A stretch of DNA of 64,000 bases from Pempheris klunzingeri (lineage: Eukaryota; Chordata; Actinopteri; Acropomatiformes; Pempheridae): contig NC_092024.1 of the NCBI RefSeq assembly GCF_042242105.1, positions 7,095,501-7,159,500 on the forward strand, in the 5' to 3' direction. Positions 12,324 to 24,938 of the stretch are shown here, one piece after another. Each line of letters opens with the position of its first letter. Position 1 is the first letter of the stretch. Under the pieces are notes generated by a model. That model ran no database searches, was not told where the DNA came from, and was given only the letters and a program-made list of their open reading frames with translations. The position numbers were made by a program, and so were the translations under genes.

Positions 12324-15300
12324 TGGTCAAGGAAATGGCCGTTTTGGGAGCCCACTAAAAATTGCATCTTTTTTGCCTGGTCCACCTCCAGACCTGTTGG
12401 GAAACAGTTACTGATCACTTTTAATGTGGTAAGTCGGCCTGAAAACAAGTGGCAGCCAAAACAGTGGAGGAGGGGGGACTGGCCAAAAACGCTGATCCCG
12501 GGGTCAAGGAAATGGCCGTTTTGGGAGCCCACTAAAAATTGCATCTTTTTTGCCTGATCCACCTCCAGACCTGTTGGGAAACAGTTACTGATCACTTTTA
12601 ATGTGGTAAGTCGGCCTGAAAACAAGTGGCAGCCAAAACAGTGGAGGAGGGGGGATTGGCCAAAAACGCTGACCCCGGGGTCAAGGAAATGGCCGTTTTG
12701 GGAGCGGACGCAAAACTGCATCTTTTTTGCCTGATCCACCTCCAGACCTGTTGGGAAACAGTTACTGATCACTTTTAATGTGGTAAGTCGGCCAGAAAAC
12801 AAGTGGCAGCCAAAACAGTGGAGGAGGGGGGATTGGCCAAAAACGCTGACCCCGGGGTCAAGGAAATGGCCGTTTTGGGAGCGGACGCAAAACTGCATCT
12901 TTTTTGCCTGATCCACCTCCAGACCTGTTGGGAAACAGTTACTGATCACTTTTAATGTGGTAAGTCGGCCAGAAAACAAGTGGCAGCCAAAACAGTGGAG
13001 GAGGGGGGACTGGCCAAAAACGCTGACCCCGGGGTCAAGGAAATGGCCGTTTTGGGAGCCCACTAAAAATTGCATCTTTTTTGCCTGGTCCACCTCCAGA
13101 CCTGTTGGGAAACAGTTACTGATCACTTTTAATGTGGTAAGTCGGCCTGAAAACAAGTGGCAGCCAAAACAGTGGAGGAGGGGGGACTGGCCAAAAACGC
13201 TGACCGGGGTCAAGGAAATGGCCGTTTTGGGAGCGGACACAAAACTGCATCTTTTTTGCCCGATCCACCTCCAGACCTGTTGGGAAACAGTTACTGATCA
13301 CTTTTAATGTGGTAAGTCGGCCAGAAAACAAGTGGCAGCCAAAACAGTGGAGGAGGGGGGATTGGCCAAAAACGCTGACCCCGGGGTCAAGGAAATGGCC
13401 GTTTTGGGAGCGGACGCAAAACTGCATCTTTTTTGCCTGATCCACCTCCAGACCTGTTGGGAAACAGTTACTGATCACTTTTAATGTGGTAAGTTGGCCA
13501 GAAAACAAGTGGCAACCAAAACAGTGGAGGAGGGGGGATTGGCCAAAAACGCTGACCCCGGATGGCCGTTTTGGGAGCCCACTAAAAATTGCATCTTTTT
13601 TGCCTGGTCCACCTCCAGACCTGTTGGGAAACAGTTACTGATCACTTTTAATGTGGTAAGTCGGCCTGAAAACAAGTGGCAGCCAAAACAGTGGAGGAGG
13701 GGGGATTGGCCAAAAACGCTGACCCCGGGGTCAAGGAAATGGCCGTTTTGGGAGCGGACGCAAAACTGCATCTTTTTTGCCTGATCCACCTCCAGACCTG
13801 TTGGGAAACAGTTACTGATCACTTTTAATGTGGTAAGTCGGCCAGAAAACAAGTGGCAGCCAAAACAGTGGAGGAGGGGGGACTTGCCAAAAACGCTGAC
13901 CCCGGGGTCAAGGAAATGGCCGTTTTGGGAGCGGACGCAAAACTGCATCTTTTTTGCCTGATCCACCTCCAGACCTGTTGGGAAACAGTTACTGATCACT
14001 TTTAATGTGGTAAGTTGGCAAGAAAACAAGTGGCAGCCAAAACAGTGGAGGAGGGGGGATTGGCCAAAAACGCTGACCCCGGGGTCAAGGAAATGGCCGT
14101 TTTGGGAGCCCACTGAAAATTGCATCTTTTTTGCCTGGTCCACCTCCAGACCTGTTGGGAAACAGTTACTGATCACTTTTAATGTGGTAAGTCGGCCTGA
14201 AAACAAGTGGCAGCCAAAACAGTGGAGGAGGGGGGATTGGCCAAAAACGCTGGTCAAGGAAATGGCCGTTTTGGGAGCCCACTAAAAATTGCATCTTTTT
14301 TGCCTGGTCCACCTCCAGACCTGTTGGGAAACAGTTACTGATCACTTTTAATGTGGTAAGTCGGCCTGAAAACAAGTGGCAGCCAAAACAGTGGAGGAGG
14401 GGGGACTGGCCAAAAACGCTGACCCCGGGGTCAAGGAAATGGCCGTTTTGGGAGCGGACGCAAAACTGCATCTTTTTTGCCTGATCCACCTCCAGACCTG
14501 TTGGGAAACAGTTACTGATCACTTTTAATGTGGTAAGTCGGCCAGAAAACAAGTGGCAGCCAAAACAGTGGAGGAGGGGGGATTGGCCAAAAACGCTGGT
14601 CAAGGAAATGGCCGTTTTGGGAGCCCACTAAAAATTGCATCTTTTTTGCCTGGTCCACCTCCAGACCTGTTGGGAAACAGTTACTGATCACTTTTAATGT
14701 GGTAAGTCGGCCTGAAAACAAGTGGCAGCCAAAACAGTGGAGGAGGGGGGACTGGCCAAAAACGCTGACCCCGGGGTCAAGGAAATGGCCGTTTTGGGAG
14801 CGGACACAAAACTGCATCTTTTTTGCCTGATCCACCTCCAGACCTGTTGGGAAACAGTTACTGATCACTTTTAATGTGGTAAGTCGGCCAGAAAACAAGT
14901 GGCAGCCAAAACAGTGGAGGAGGGGGGACTGGCCAAAAACGCTGACCCCGGGGTCAAGGAAATGGCCGTTTTGGGAGCCCACTAAAAATTGCATCTTTTT
15001 TGCCTGGTCCACCTCCAGACCTGTTGGGAAACAGTTACTGATCACTTTTAATGTGGTAAGTCGGCCAGAAAACAAGTGGCAGCCAAAACAGTGGAGGAGG
15101 GGGGACTGGCCAAAAACGCTGACCCCGGGGTCAAGGAAATGGCCGTTTTGGGAGCGAACGCAAAACTGCATCTTTTTTGCCTGATCCACCTCCAGACCTG
15201 TTGGGAAACAGTTACTGATCACTTTTAATGTGGTAAGTCGGCCAGAAAACAAGTGGCAGCCAAAACAGTGGAGGAGGGGGGATTGTCCAAAAACGCTGAC

Positions 15301-17164
15301 CCCGGGGTCAAGGAAATGGCCGTTTTGGGAGCCCACTAAAAATTGCATCTTTTTTGCCTGGTCCACCTCCAGACCTGTTGGGAAACAGTTACTGATCACT
15401 TTTAATGTGGTAAGTCGGCCTGAAAACAAGTGGCAGCCAAAACAGTGGAGGAGGGGGGACTGGCCAAAAACGCTGACCCCGGGGTCAAGGAAATGGCCGT
15501 TTTGGGAGCGGACGCAAAACTGCATCTTTTTTGCCTGATCCACCTCCAGACCTGTTGGGAAACAGTTACTGATCACTTTTAATGTGGTAAGTCGGCCAGA
15601 AAACAAGTGGCAGCCAAAACAGTGGAGGAGGGGGGATTGGCCAAAAACGCTGACCCCGGGGTCAAGGAAATGGCCGTTTTGGGAGCGGACGCAAAACTGC
15701 ATCTTTTTTGCCTGATCCACCTCCAGACCTGTTGGGAAACAGTTACTGATCACTTTTAATGTGGTAAGTCGGCCAGAAAACAAGTGGCAACCAAAACAGT
15801 GGAGGAGGGGGGATTGGCCAAAAACGCTGACCCCGGGGTCAAGGAAATGGCCGTTTTGGGAGCGGACGCAAAACTGCATCTTTTTTGCCTGATCCACCTC
15901 CAGACCTGTTGGGAAACAGTTACTGATCACTTTTAATGTGGTAAGTCGGCCTGAAAACAAGTGGCAGCCAAAACAGTGGAGGAGGGGGGACTGGCCAAAA
16001 ACGCTGGTCAAGGAAATGGCCGTTTTGGGAGCCCACTAAAAATTGCATCTTTTTTGCCTGGTCCACCTCCAGACCTGTTGGGAAACAGTTACTGATCACT
16101 TTTAATGTGGTAAGTCGGCCTGAAAACAAGTGGCAGCCAAAACAGTGGAGGAGGGGGGACTGGCCAAAAACGCTGACCCCGGGGTCAAGGAAATGGCCGT
16201 TTTGGGAGCCCACTAAAAATTGCATCTTTTTTGCCTGATCCACCTCCAGACCTGTTGGGAAACAGTTACTGATCACTTTTAATGTGGTAAGTCGGCCTGA
16301 AAACAAGTGGCAGCCAAAACAGTGGAGGAGGGGGGATTGGCCAAAAACGCTGACCCCGGGGTCAAGGAAATGGCCGTTTTGGGAGCAGACGCAAAACTGC
16401 ATCTTTTTTGCCTGATCCACCTCCAGACCTGTTGGGAAACAGTTACTGATCACTTTTAATGTGGTAAGTCGGCCAGAAAACAAGTGGCAGCCAAAACAGT
16501 GGAGGAGGGGGGATTGGCCAAAAACGCTGACCCCGGGGTCAAGGAAATGGCCGTTTTGGGAGCGGACGCAAAACTGCATCTTTTTTGCCTGATCCACCTC
16601 CAGACCTGTTGGGAAACAGTTACTGATCACTTTTAATGTGGTAAGTCGGCCAGAAAACAAGTGGCAGCCAAAACAGTGGAGGAGGGGGGACTGGCCAAAA
16701 ACGCTGACCCCGGGGTCAAGGAAATGGCCGTTTTGGGAGCCCACTAAAAATTGCATCTTTTTTGCCTGGTCCACCTCCAGACCTGTTGGGAAACAGTTAC
16801 TGATCACTTTTAATGTGGTAAGTCGGCCAGAAAACAAGTGGCAGCCAAAACAGTGGAGGAGGGGGGACTGGCCAAAAACGCTGACCCCGGGGTCAAGGAA
16901 ATGGCCGTTTTGGGAGCGAACGCAAAACTGCATCTTTTTTGCCTGATCCACCTCCAGACCTGTTGGGAAACAGTTACTGATCACTTTTAATGTGGTAAGT
17001 CGGCCAGAAAACAAGTGGCAGCCAAAACAGTGGAGGAGGGGGGATTGTCCAAAAACGCTGACCCCGGGGTCAAGGAAATGGCCGTTTTGGGAGCCCACTA
17101 AAAATTGCATCTTTTTTGCCTGGTCCACCTCCAGACCTGTTGGGAAACAGTTACTGATCACTTT

Positions 17165-17410
17165 TAATGTGGTAAGTCGGCCTGAAAACAAGTGGCAGCC
17201 AAAACAGTGGAGGAGGGGGGACTGGCCAAAAACGCTGACCCCGGGGTCAAGGAAATGGCCGTTTTGGGAGCGAACGCAAAACTGCATCTTTTTTGCCTGA
17301 TCCACCTCCAGACCTGTTGGGAAACAGGTCGGTGGCCGTTTTGGGAGCGGACACAAAACTGCATCTTTTTTGCCCGATCCACCTCCAGACCTGTTGGGAA
17401 ACAGTTACTG
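17165..17410. repeat. irregular, deleted 177-bp satellite monomer
   Basis: After GGGAAACAG at about 17326 the array does not continue with TTACTGATCAC as every other unit does. It passes through GTCGG straight into TGGCCGTTTTGGG of the next unit. More than 100 bp that would contain the donor-like GTAAGT and the G-rich run are absent. The retained GTCGG may be a remnant of the GTAAGTCGG block, which would make this two deletions, or it may be filler at a single junction. It breaks the regular phase of the array once. Confidence 0.8.
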
Positions 17411-20400
17411 ATCACTTTTAATGTGGTAAGTCGGCCAGAAAACAAGTGGCAGCCAAAACAGTGGAGGAGGGGGGATTGGCCAAAAACGCTGACCCCGGGG
17501 TCAAGGAAATGGCCGTTTTGGGAGCGGACGCAAAACTGCATCTTTTTTGCCTGATCCACCTCCAGACCTGTTGGGAAACAGTTACTGATCACTTTTAATG
17601 TGGTAAGTTGGCCAGAAAACAAGTGGCAACCAAAATAGTGGAGGAGGGGGGATTGGCCAAAAACGCTGACCCCGGATGGCCGTTTTGGGAGCCCACTAAA
17701 AATTGCATCTTTTTTGCCTGGTCCACCTCCAGACCTGTTGGGAAACAGTTACTGATCACTTTTAATGTGGTAAGTCGGCCTGAAAACAAGTGGCAGCCAA
17801 AACAGTGGAGGAGGGGGGATTGGCCAAAAACGCTGACCCCGGGGTCAAGGAAATGGCCGTTTTGGGAGCGGACGCAAAACTGCATCTTTTTTGCCTGATC
17901 CACCTCCAGACCTGTTGGGAAACAGTTACTGATCACTTTTAATGTGGTAAGTCGGCCAGAAAACAAGTGGCAGCCAAAACAGTGGAGGAGGGGGGACTTG
18001 CCAAAAACGCTGACCCCGGGGTCAAGGAAATGGCCGTTTTGGGAGCGGACGCAAAACTGCATCTTTTTTGCCTGATCCACCTCCAGACCTGTTGGGAAAC
18101 AGTTACTGATCACTTTTAATGTGGTAAGTCGGCCAGAAAACAAGTGGCAGCCAAAACAGTGGAGGAGGGGGGATTGGCCAAAAACGCTGACCCCGGGGTC
18201 AAGGAAATGGCCGTTTTGGGAGCCCACTGAAAATTGCATCTTTTTTGCCTGGTCCACCTCCAGACCTGTTGGGAAACAGTTACTGATCACTTTTAATGTG
18301 GTAAGTCGGCCTGAAAACAAGTGGCAGCCAAAACAGTGGAGGAGGGGGGACTGGCCAAAAACGCTGACCCCGGATGTCCGTTTTGGGAGCCCACTAAAAA
18401 TTGCATCTTTTTTGCCTGGTCCACCTCCAGACCTGTTGGGAAACAGTTACTGATCACTTTTAATGTGGTAAGTCGGCCAGAAAACAAGTGGCAGCCAAAA
18501 CAGTGGAGGAGGGGGGATTGGCCAAAAACGCTGACCCCGGGGTCAAGGAAATGGCCGTTTTGGGAGCGGACGCAAAACTGCATCTTTTTTGCCTGATCCA
18601 CCTCCAGACCTGTTGGGAAACAGTTACTGATCACTTTTAATGTGGTAAGTCGGCCAGAAAACAAGTGGCAGCCAAAACAGTGGAGGAGGGGGGATTGTCC
18701 AAAAACGCTGACCCCGGGGTCAAGGAAATGGCCGTTTTGGGAGCCCACTAAAAATTGCATCTTTTTTGCCTGGTCCACCTCCAGACCTGTTGGGAAACAG
18801 TTACTGATCACTTTTAATGTGGTAAGTCGGCCTGAAAACAAGTGGCAGCCAAAACAGTGGAGGAGGGGGGACTGGCCAAAAACGCTGACCCCGGGGTCAA
18901 GGAAATGGCCGTTTTGGGAGCGGACACAAAACTGCATCTTTTTTGCCTGATCCACCTCCAGACCTGTTGGGAAACAGTTACTGATCACTTTTAATGTGGT
19001 AAGTCGGCCAGAAAACAAGTGGCAGCCAAAACAGTGGAGGAGGGGGGATTGGCCAAAAACGCTGACCCCGGGGTCAAGGAAATGGCCGTTTTGGGAGCGG
19101 ACGCAAAACTGCATCTTTTTTGCCTGATCCACCTCCAGACCTGTTGGGAAACAGTTACTGATCACTTTTAATGTGGTAAGTCGGCCAGAAAACAAGTGGC
19201 AACCAAAACAGTGGAGGAGGGGGGATTGGCCAAAAACACTGACCCCGGATGGCCGTTTTGGGAGCCCACTAAAAATTGCATCTTTTTTTTCCTGGTCCAC
19301 CTCCAGACCTGTTGGGAAACAGTTACTGATCACTTTTAATGTGGTAAGTCGGCCTGAAAACAAGTGGCAGCCAAAACAGTGGAGGAGGGGGGATTGGCCA
19401 AAAACGCTGACCCCGGGGTCAAGGAAATGGCCGTTTTGGGAGCGGACGCAAAACTGCATCTTTTTTGCCTGATCCACCTCCAGACCTGTTGGGAAACAGT
19501 TACTGATCACTTTTAATGTGGTAAGTCGGCCTGAAAACAAGTGGCAGCCAAAACAGTGGAGGAGGGGGGATTGGCCAAAAACGCTGGTCAAGGAAATGGC
19601 CGTTTTGGGAGCCCACTAAAAATTGCATCTTTTTTGCCTGGTCCACCTCCAGACCTGTTGGGAAACAGTTACTGATCACTTTTAATGTGGTAAGTCGGCC
19701 TGAAAACAAGTGGCAGCCAAAACAGTGGAGGAGGGGGGACTGGCCAAAAACGCTGACCCCGGGGTCAAGGAAATGGCCGTTTTGGGAGCGGACGCAAAAC
19801 TGCATCTTTTTTGCCTGATCCACCTCCAGACCTGTTGGGAAACAGTTACTGATCACTTTTAATGTGGTAAGTCGGCCAGAAAACAAGTGGCAGCCAAAAC
19901 AGTGGAGGAGGGGGGATTGGCCAAAAACGCTGACCCCTGGGTCAAGGAAATGGCCGTTTTGGGAGCCCACTAAAAATTGCATCTTTTTTTTCCTGGTCCA
20001 CCTCCAGACCTGTTGGGAAACAGTTACTGATCACTTTTAATGTGGTAAGTCGGCCAGAAAACAAGTGGCAGCCAAAACAGTGGAGGAGGGGGGATTGGCC
20101 AAAAACGCTGACCCCTGGGTCAAGGAAATGGCCGTTTTGGGAGCCCACTAAAAATTGCATCTTTTTTTTCCTGGTCCACCTCCAGACCTGTTGGGAAACA
20201 GTTACTGATCACTTTTAATGTGGTAAGTCGGCCTGAAAACAAGTGGCAGCCAAAACAGTGGAGGAGGGGGGATTGGCCAAAAACGCTGACCCCGGGATCA
20301 AGGAAATGGCCGTTTTGGGAGCGGACGCAAAACTGCATCTTTTTTGCCTGATCCACCTCCAGACCTGTTGGGAAACAGTTACTGATCACTTTTAATGTGG

Positions 20401-23400
20401 TAAGTCGGCCAGAAAACAAGTGGCAGCCAAAACAGTGGAGGAGGGGGGACTGGCCAAAAACGCTGACCCCGGGGTCAAGGAAATGGCCGTTTTGGGAGCC
20501 CACTAAAAATTGCATCTTTTTTGCCTGGTCCACCTCCAGACCTGTTGGGAAACAGTTACTGATCACTTTTAATGTGGTAAGTCGGCCAGAAAACAAGTGG
20601 CAGCCAAAACAGTGGAGGAGGGGGGACTGGCCAAAAACGCTGACCCCGGGGTCAAGGAAATGGCCGTTTTGGGAGCGAACGCAAAACTGCATCTTTTTTG
20701 CCTGATCCACCTCCAGACCTGTTGGGAAACAGTTACTGATCACTTTTAATGTGGTAAGTCGGCCAGAAAACAAGTGGCAGCCAAAACAGTGGAGGAGGGG
20801 GGATTGTCCAAAAACGCTGACCCCGGGGTCAAGGAAATGGCCGTTTTGGGAGCCCACTAAAAATTGCATCTTTTTTGCCTGGTCCACCTCCAGACCTGTT
20901 GGGAAACAGTTACTGATCACGTTTAATGTGGTAAGTCGGCCTGAAAACAAGTGGCAGCCAAAACAGTGGAGGAGGGGGGACTGGCCAAAAACGCTGACCC
21001 CGGGGTCAAGGAAATGGCCGTTTTGGGAGCGGACGCAAAACTGCATCTTTTTTGCCTGATCCACCTCCAGACCTGTTGGGAAACAGTTACTGATCACTTT
21101 TAATGTGGTAAGTCGGCCAGAAAACAAGTGGCAGCCAAAACAGTGGAGGAGGGGGGATTGGCCAAAAACGCTGACCCCGGGGTCAAGGAAATGGCCGTTT
21201 TGGGAGCGGACGCAAAACTGCATCTTTTTTGCCTGATCCACCTCCAGACCTGTTGGGAAACAGTTACTGATCACTTTTAATGTGGTAAGTCGGCCAGAAA
21301 ACAAGTGGCAACCAAAACAGTGGAGGAGGGGGGATTGGCCAAAAACGCTGACCCCGGATGGCCGTTTTGGGAGCCCACTAAAAATTGCATCTTTTTTGCC
21401 TGGTCCACCTCCAGACCTGTTGGGAAACAGTTACTGATCACTTTTAATGTGGTAAGTCGGCCTGAAAACAAGTGGCAGCCAAAACAGTGGAGGAGGGGGG
21501 ATTGGCCAAAAACGCTGACCCCGGGGTCAAGGAAATGGCCGTTTTGGGAGCGGACGCAAAACTGCATCTTTTTTGCCTGATCCACCTCCAGACCTGTTGG
21601 GAAACAGTTACTGATCACTTTTAATGTGGTAAGTCGGCCTGAAAACAAGTGGCAGCCAAAACAGTGGAGGAGGGGGGACTTGCCAAAAACGCTGACCCCG
21701 GGGTCAAGGAAATGGCCGTTTTGGGAGCGGACGCAAAACTGCATCTTTTTTGCCTGATCCACCTCCAGACCTGTTGGGAAACAGTTACTGATCACTTTTA
21801 ATGTGGTAAGTCGGCCTGAAAACAAGTGGCAGCCAAAACAGTGGAGGAGGGGGGACTGGCCAAAAACGCTGGTCAAGGAAATGGCCGTTTTGGGAGCCCA
21901 CTAAAAATTGCATCTTTTTTGCCTGGTCCACCTCCAGACCTGTTGGGAAACAGTTACTGATCACTTTTAATGTGGTAAGTCGGCCTGAAAACAAGTGGCA
22001 GCCAAAACAGTGGAGGAGGGGGGACTGGCCAAAAACGCTGATCCCGGGGTCAAGGAAATGGCCGTTTTGGGAGCCCACTAAAAATTGCATCTTTTTTGCC
22101 TGATCCACCTCCAGACCTGTTGGGAAACAGTTACTGATCACTTTTAATGTGGTAAGTCGGCCTGAAAACAAGTGGCAGCCAAAACAGTGGAGGAGGGGGG
22201 ATTGGCCAAAAACGCTGACCCCGGGGTCAAGGAAATGGCCGTTTTGGGAGCGGACGCAAAACTGCATCTTTTTTGCCTGATCCACCTCCAGACCTGTTGG
22301 GAAACAGTTACTGATCACTTTTAATGTGGTAAGTCGGCCAGAAAACAAGTGGCAGCAAAAACAGTGGAGGAGGGGGGATTGGCCAAAAACGCTGACCCCG
22401 GGGTCAAGGAAATGGCCGTTTTGGGAGCGGACGCAAAACTGCATCTTTTTTGCCTGATCCACCTCCAGACCTGTTGGGAAACAGTTACTGATCACTTTTA
22501 ATGTGGTAAGTCGGCCAGAAAACAAGTGGCAGCCAAAACAGTGGAGGAGGGGGGACTGGCCAAAAACGCTGACCCCGGGGTCAAGGAAATGGCCGTTTTG
22601 GGAGCCCACTAAAAATTGCATCTTTTTTGCCTGGTCCACCTCCAGACCTGTTGGGAAACAGTTACTGATCACTTTTAATGTGGTAAGTCGGCCAGAAAAC
22701 AAGTGGCAGCCAAAACAGTGGAGGAGGGGGGACTGGCCAAAAACGCTGACCCCGGGGTCAAGGAAATGGCCGTTTTGGGAGCGAATGCAAAACTGCATCT
22801 TTTTTGCCTGATCCACCTCCAGACCTGTTGGGAAACAGTTACTGATCACTTCTAATGTGGTAAGTCGGCCAGAAAACAAGTGGCAGCCAAAACAGTGGAG
22901 GAGGGGGGATTGTCCAAAAACGCTGACCCCGGGGTCAAGGAAATGGCCGTTTTGGGAGCCCACTAAAAATTGCATCTTTTTTGCCTGGTCCACCTCCAGA
23001 CCTGTTGGTAAACAGTTACTGATCACTTTTAATGTGGTAAGTCGGCCTGAAAACAAGTGGCAGCCAAAACAGTGGAGGAGGGGGGACTGGCCAAAAACGC
23101 TGACCCCGGGGTCAAGGAAATGGCCGTTTTGGGAGCGGACACAAAACTGCATCTTTTTTGCCCGATCCACCTCCAGACCTGTTGGGAAACAGTTACTGAT
23201 CACTTTTAATGTGGTAAGTCGGCCAGAAAACAAGTGGCAGCCAAAACAGTGGAGGAGGGGGGATTGGCCAAAAACGCTGACCCCGGGGTCAAGGAAATGG
23301 CCGTTTTGGGAGCGGACGCAAAACTGCATCTTTTTTGCCTGATCCACCTCCAGACCTGTTGGGAAACAGTTACTGATCACTTTTAATGTGGTAAGTTGGC

Positions 23401-24446
23401 CAGAAAACAAGTGGCAACCAAAACAGTGGAGGAGGGGGGATTGGCCAAAAACGCTGACCCCGGATGGCCGTTTTGGGAGCCCACTAAAAATTGCATCTTT
23501 TTTGCCTGGTCCACCTCCAGACCTGTTGGGAAACAGTTACTGATCACTTTTAATGTGGTAAGTCGGCCTGAAAACAAGTGGCAGCCAAAACAGTGGAGGA
23601 GGGGGGATTGGCCAAAAACGCTGACCCCGGGGTCAAGGAAATGGCCGTTTTGGGAGCGGACGCAAAACTGCATCTTTTTTGCCTGATCCACCTCCAGACC
23701 TGTTGGGAAACAGTTACTGATCACTTTTAATGTGGTAAGTCGGCCTGAAAACAAGTGGCAGCCAAAACAGTGGAGGAGGGGGGACTTGCCAAAAACGCTG
23801 ACCCCGGGGTCAAGGAAATGGCCGTTTTGGGAGCGGACGCAAAACTGCATCTTTTTTGCCTGATCCACCTCCAGACCTGTTGGGAAACAGTTACTGATCA
23901 CTTTTAATGTGGTAAGTCGGCCAGAAAACAAGTGGCAGCCAAAACAGTGGAGGAGGGGGGATTGGCCAAAAACGCTGACCCCGGATGGCCGTTTTGGGAG
24001 CCCACTAAAAATTGCATCTTTTTTGCCTGGTCCACCTCCAGACCTGTTGGGAAACAGTTACTGATCACTTTTAATGTGGTAAGTCGGCCAGAAAACAAGT
24101 GGCAGCCAAAACAGTGGAGGAGGGGGGACTGGCCAAAAACGCTGACCCCGGGGTCAAGGAAATGGCCGTTTTGGGAGCGGACGCAAAACTGCATCTTTTT
24201 TGCCTGATCCACCTCCAGACCTGTTGGGAAACAGTTACTGATCACTTTTGATGTGGTAAGTCGGCCAGAAAACAAGTGGCAGCCAAAACAGTGGAGGAGG
24301 GGGGATTGGCCAAAAACGCTGACCCCTGGGTCAAGGAAATGGCCGTTTTGGGAGCCCACTAAAAATTGCATCTTTTTTGCCTGGTCCACCTCCAGACCTG
24401 TTGGGAAACAGTTACTGATCACTTTTAATGTAGTAAGTCGGCCTGA

Positions 24447-24654
24447 AACTGTGTATACAGGCTTTAGCAAAATTGGGGGTATTGAACAATTATTCCAACT
24501 TTATGGGCAACAGTGTGTATTGAAATTACTTCATTTTCAACATGATGATAAACTGATGGAAAGTTAGAATGTATATTACGACATTTGAAAGGAAAACAAA
24601 ACGTTCATTTGGCAGATTAAAAAAGACCTAAGACTAAGCAGTTTTTGAGGAAGT
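24447..24654 (-). other. unique sequence, likely 3' UTR/flank of the HERC-like gene
   Basis: These 208 bases separate the edge of the 177-bp array from the stop codon of the HECT gene on the minus strand. They are AT-rich and not repeated elsewhere in the window. On the minus strand they would be 3' UTR and downstream flank. I see no canonical AATAAA on that strand, only a CATAAA-like hexamer near 24500, so a poly(A) site is not assigned. Confidence 0.5.
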
Positions 24655-24887
24655 TCAGGCTGTAGTGTTTTCTTTCCAGAAACCTCTGTTGTGATGAATA
24701 GCCTGTAGGAGCCTGGAGTGCATTGTCCTCTCGACCGGGTACCTCTGGTAGATGAGCAGTAGTAACAGACAGTGACAGGTGAGGGATTCTGGCAAGTGGA
24801 GATCAGTGGCGTCAGGCAAGATGGCAATTTTCATCTGGATGCTCTCCATGCCCAGGAAAGGTACATGGTCACGGCCTGTGAGGAACA
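24655..24887 (-). CDS. HERC-like exon 8 (HECT C-lobe, catalytic Cys, stop)
   Basis: 233 nt, residues 305-381 and TGA at 24655-24657. The acceptor is TTGTTTTTGTTGCCAG. It encodes FLTGRDHVPFLGMESIQMKI, ILPDATDLHLPESLTCHC and a C-terminus with HNRGFWKENTTA. The catalytic Cys codon TGT is at 24775-24777 (residue 342), 39 residues from the end, close to the usual HECT position. The catalytic centre is intact in this exon although exon 6 carries a stop. Confidence 0.88.
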
Positions 24888-24938
24888 CTGGCAACAAAAA
24901 CAAGGAAGAGATAATGTCGATCTGGTCATCTCAAATTA

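Larger units (their letters stand above)
1..24446. repeat. 177-bp satellite array (about 140 tandem units)
   Basis: Head-to-tail units of 177 bp fill this stretch and run off the left edge. The spacing is directly visible: the segment around ATGTGGTAAGTCGG recurs at 2448, 2802 and 3333, all multiples of 177 apart. Two main classes differ in one block: class A reads GGAGCCCACTAAAAATTGCA, class B GGAGCGGACGCAAAACTGCA; they are interspersed, with mosaics. Short units of 175, 169 and 167 bp all have their deletion in the same palindrome. The right edge is clear: the last unit stops at about 24446, after which the sequence is unique. Because 177 is 59 x 3, long open frames appear on both strands, but these are a by-product of the period. 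The unit length is near that of many vertebrate centromeric satellites, so a pericentromeric array is possible but not shown. Confidence 0.97.
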
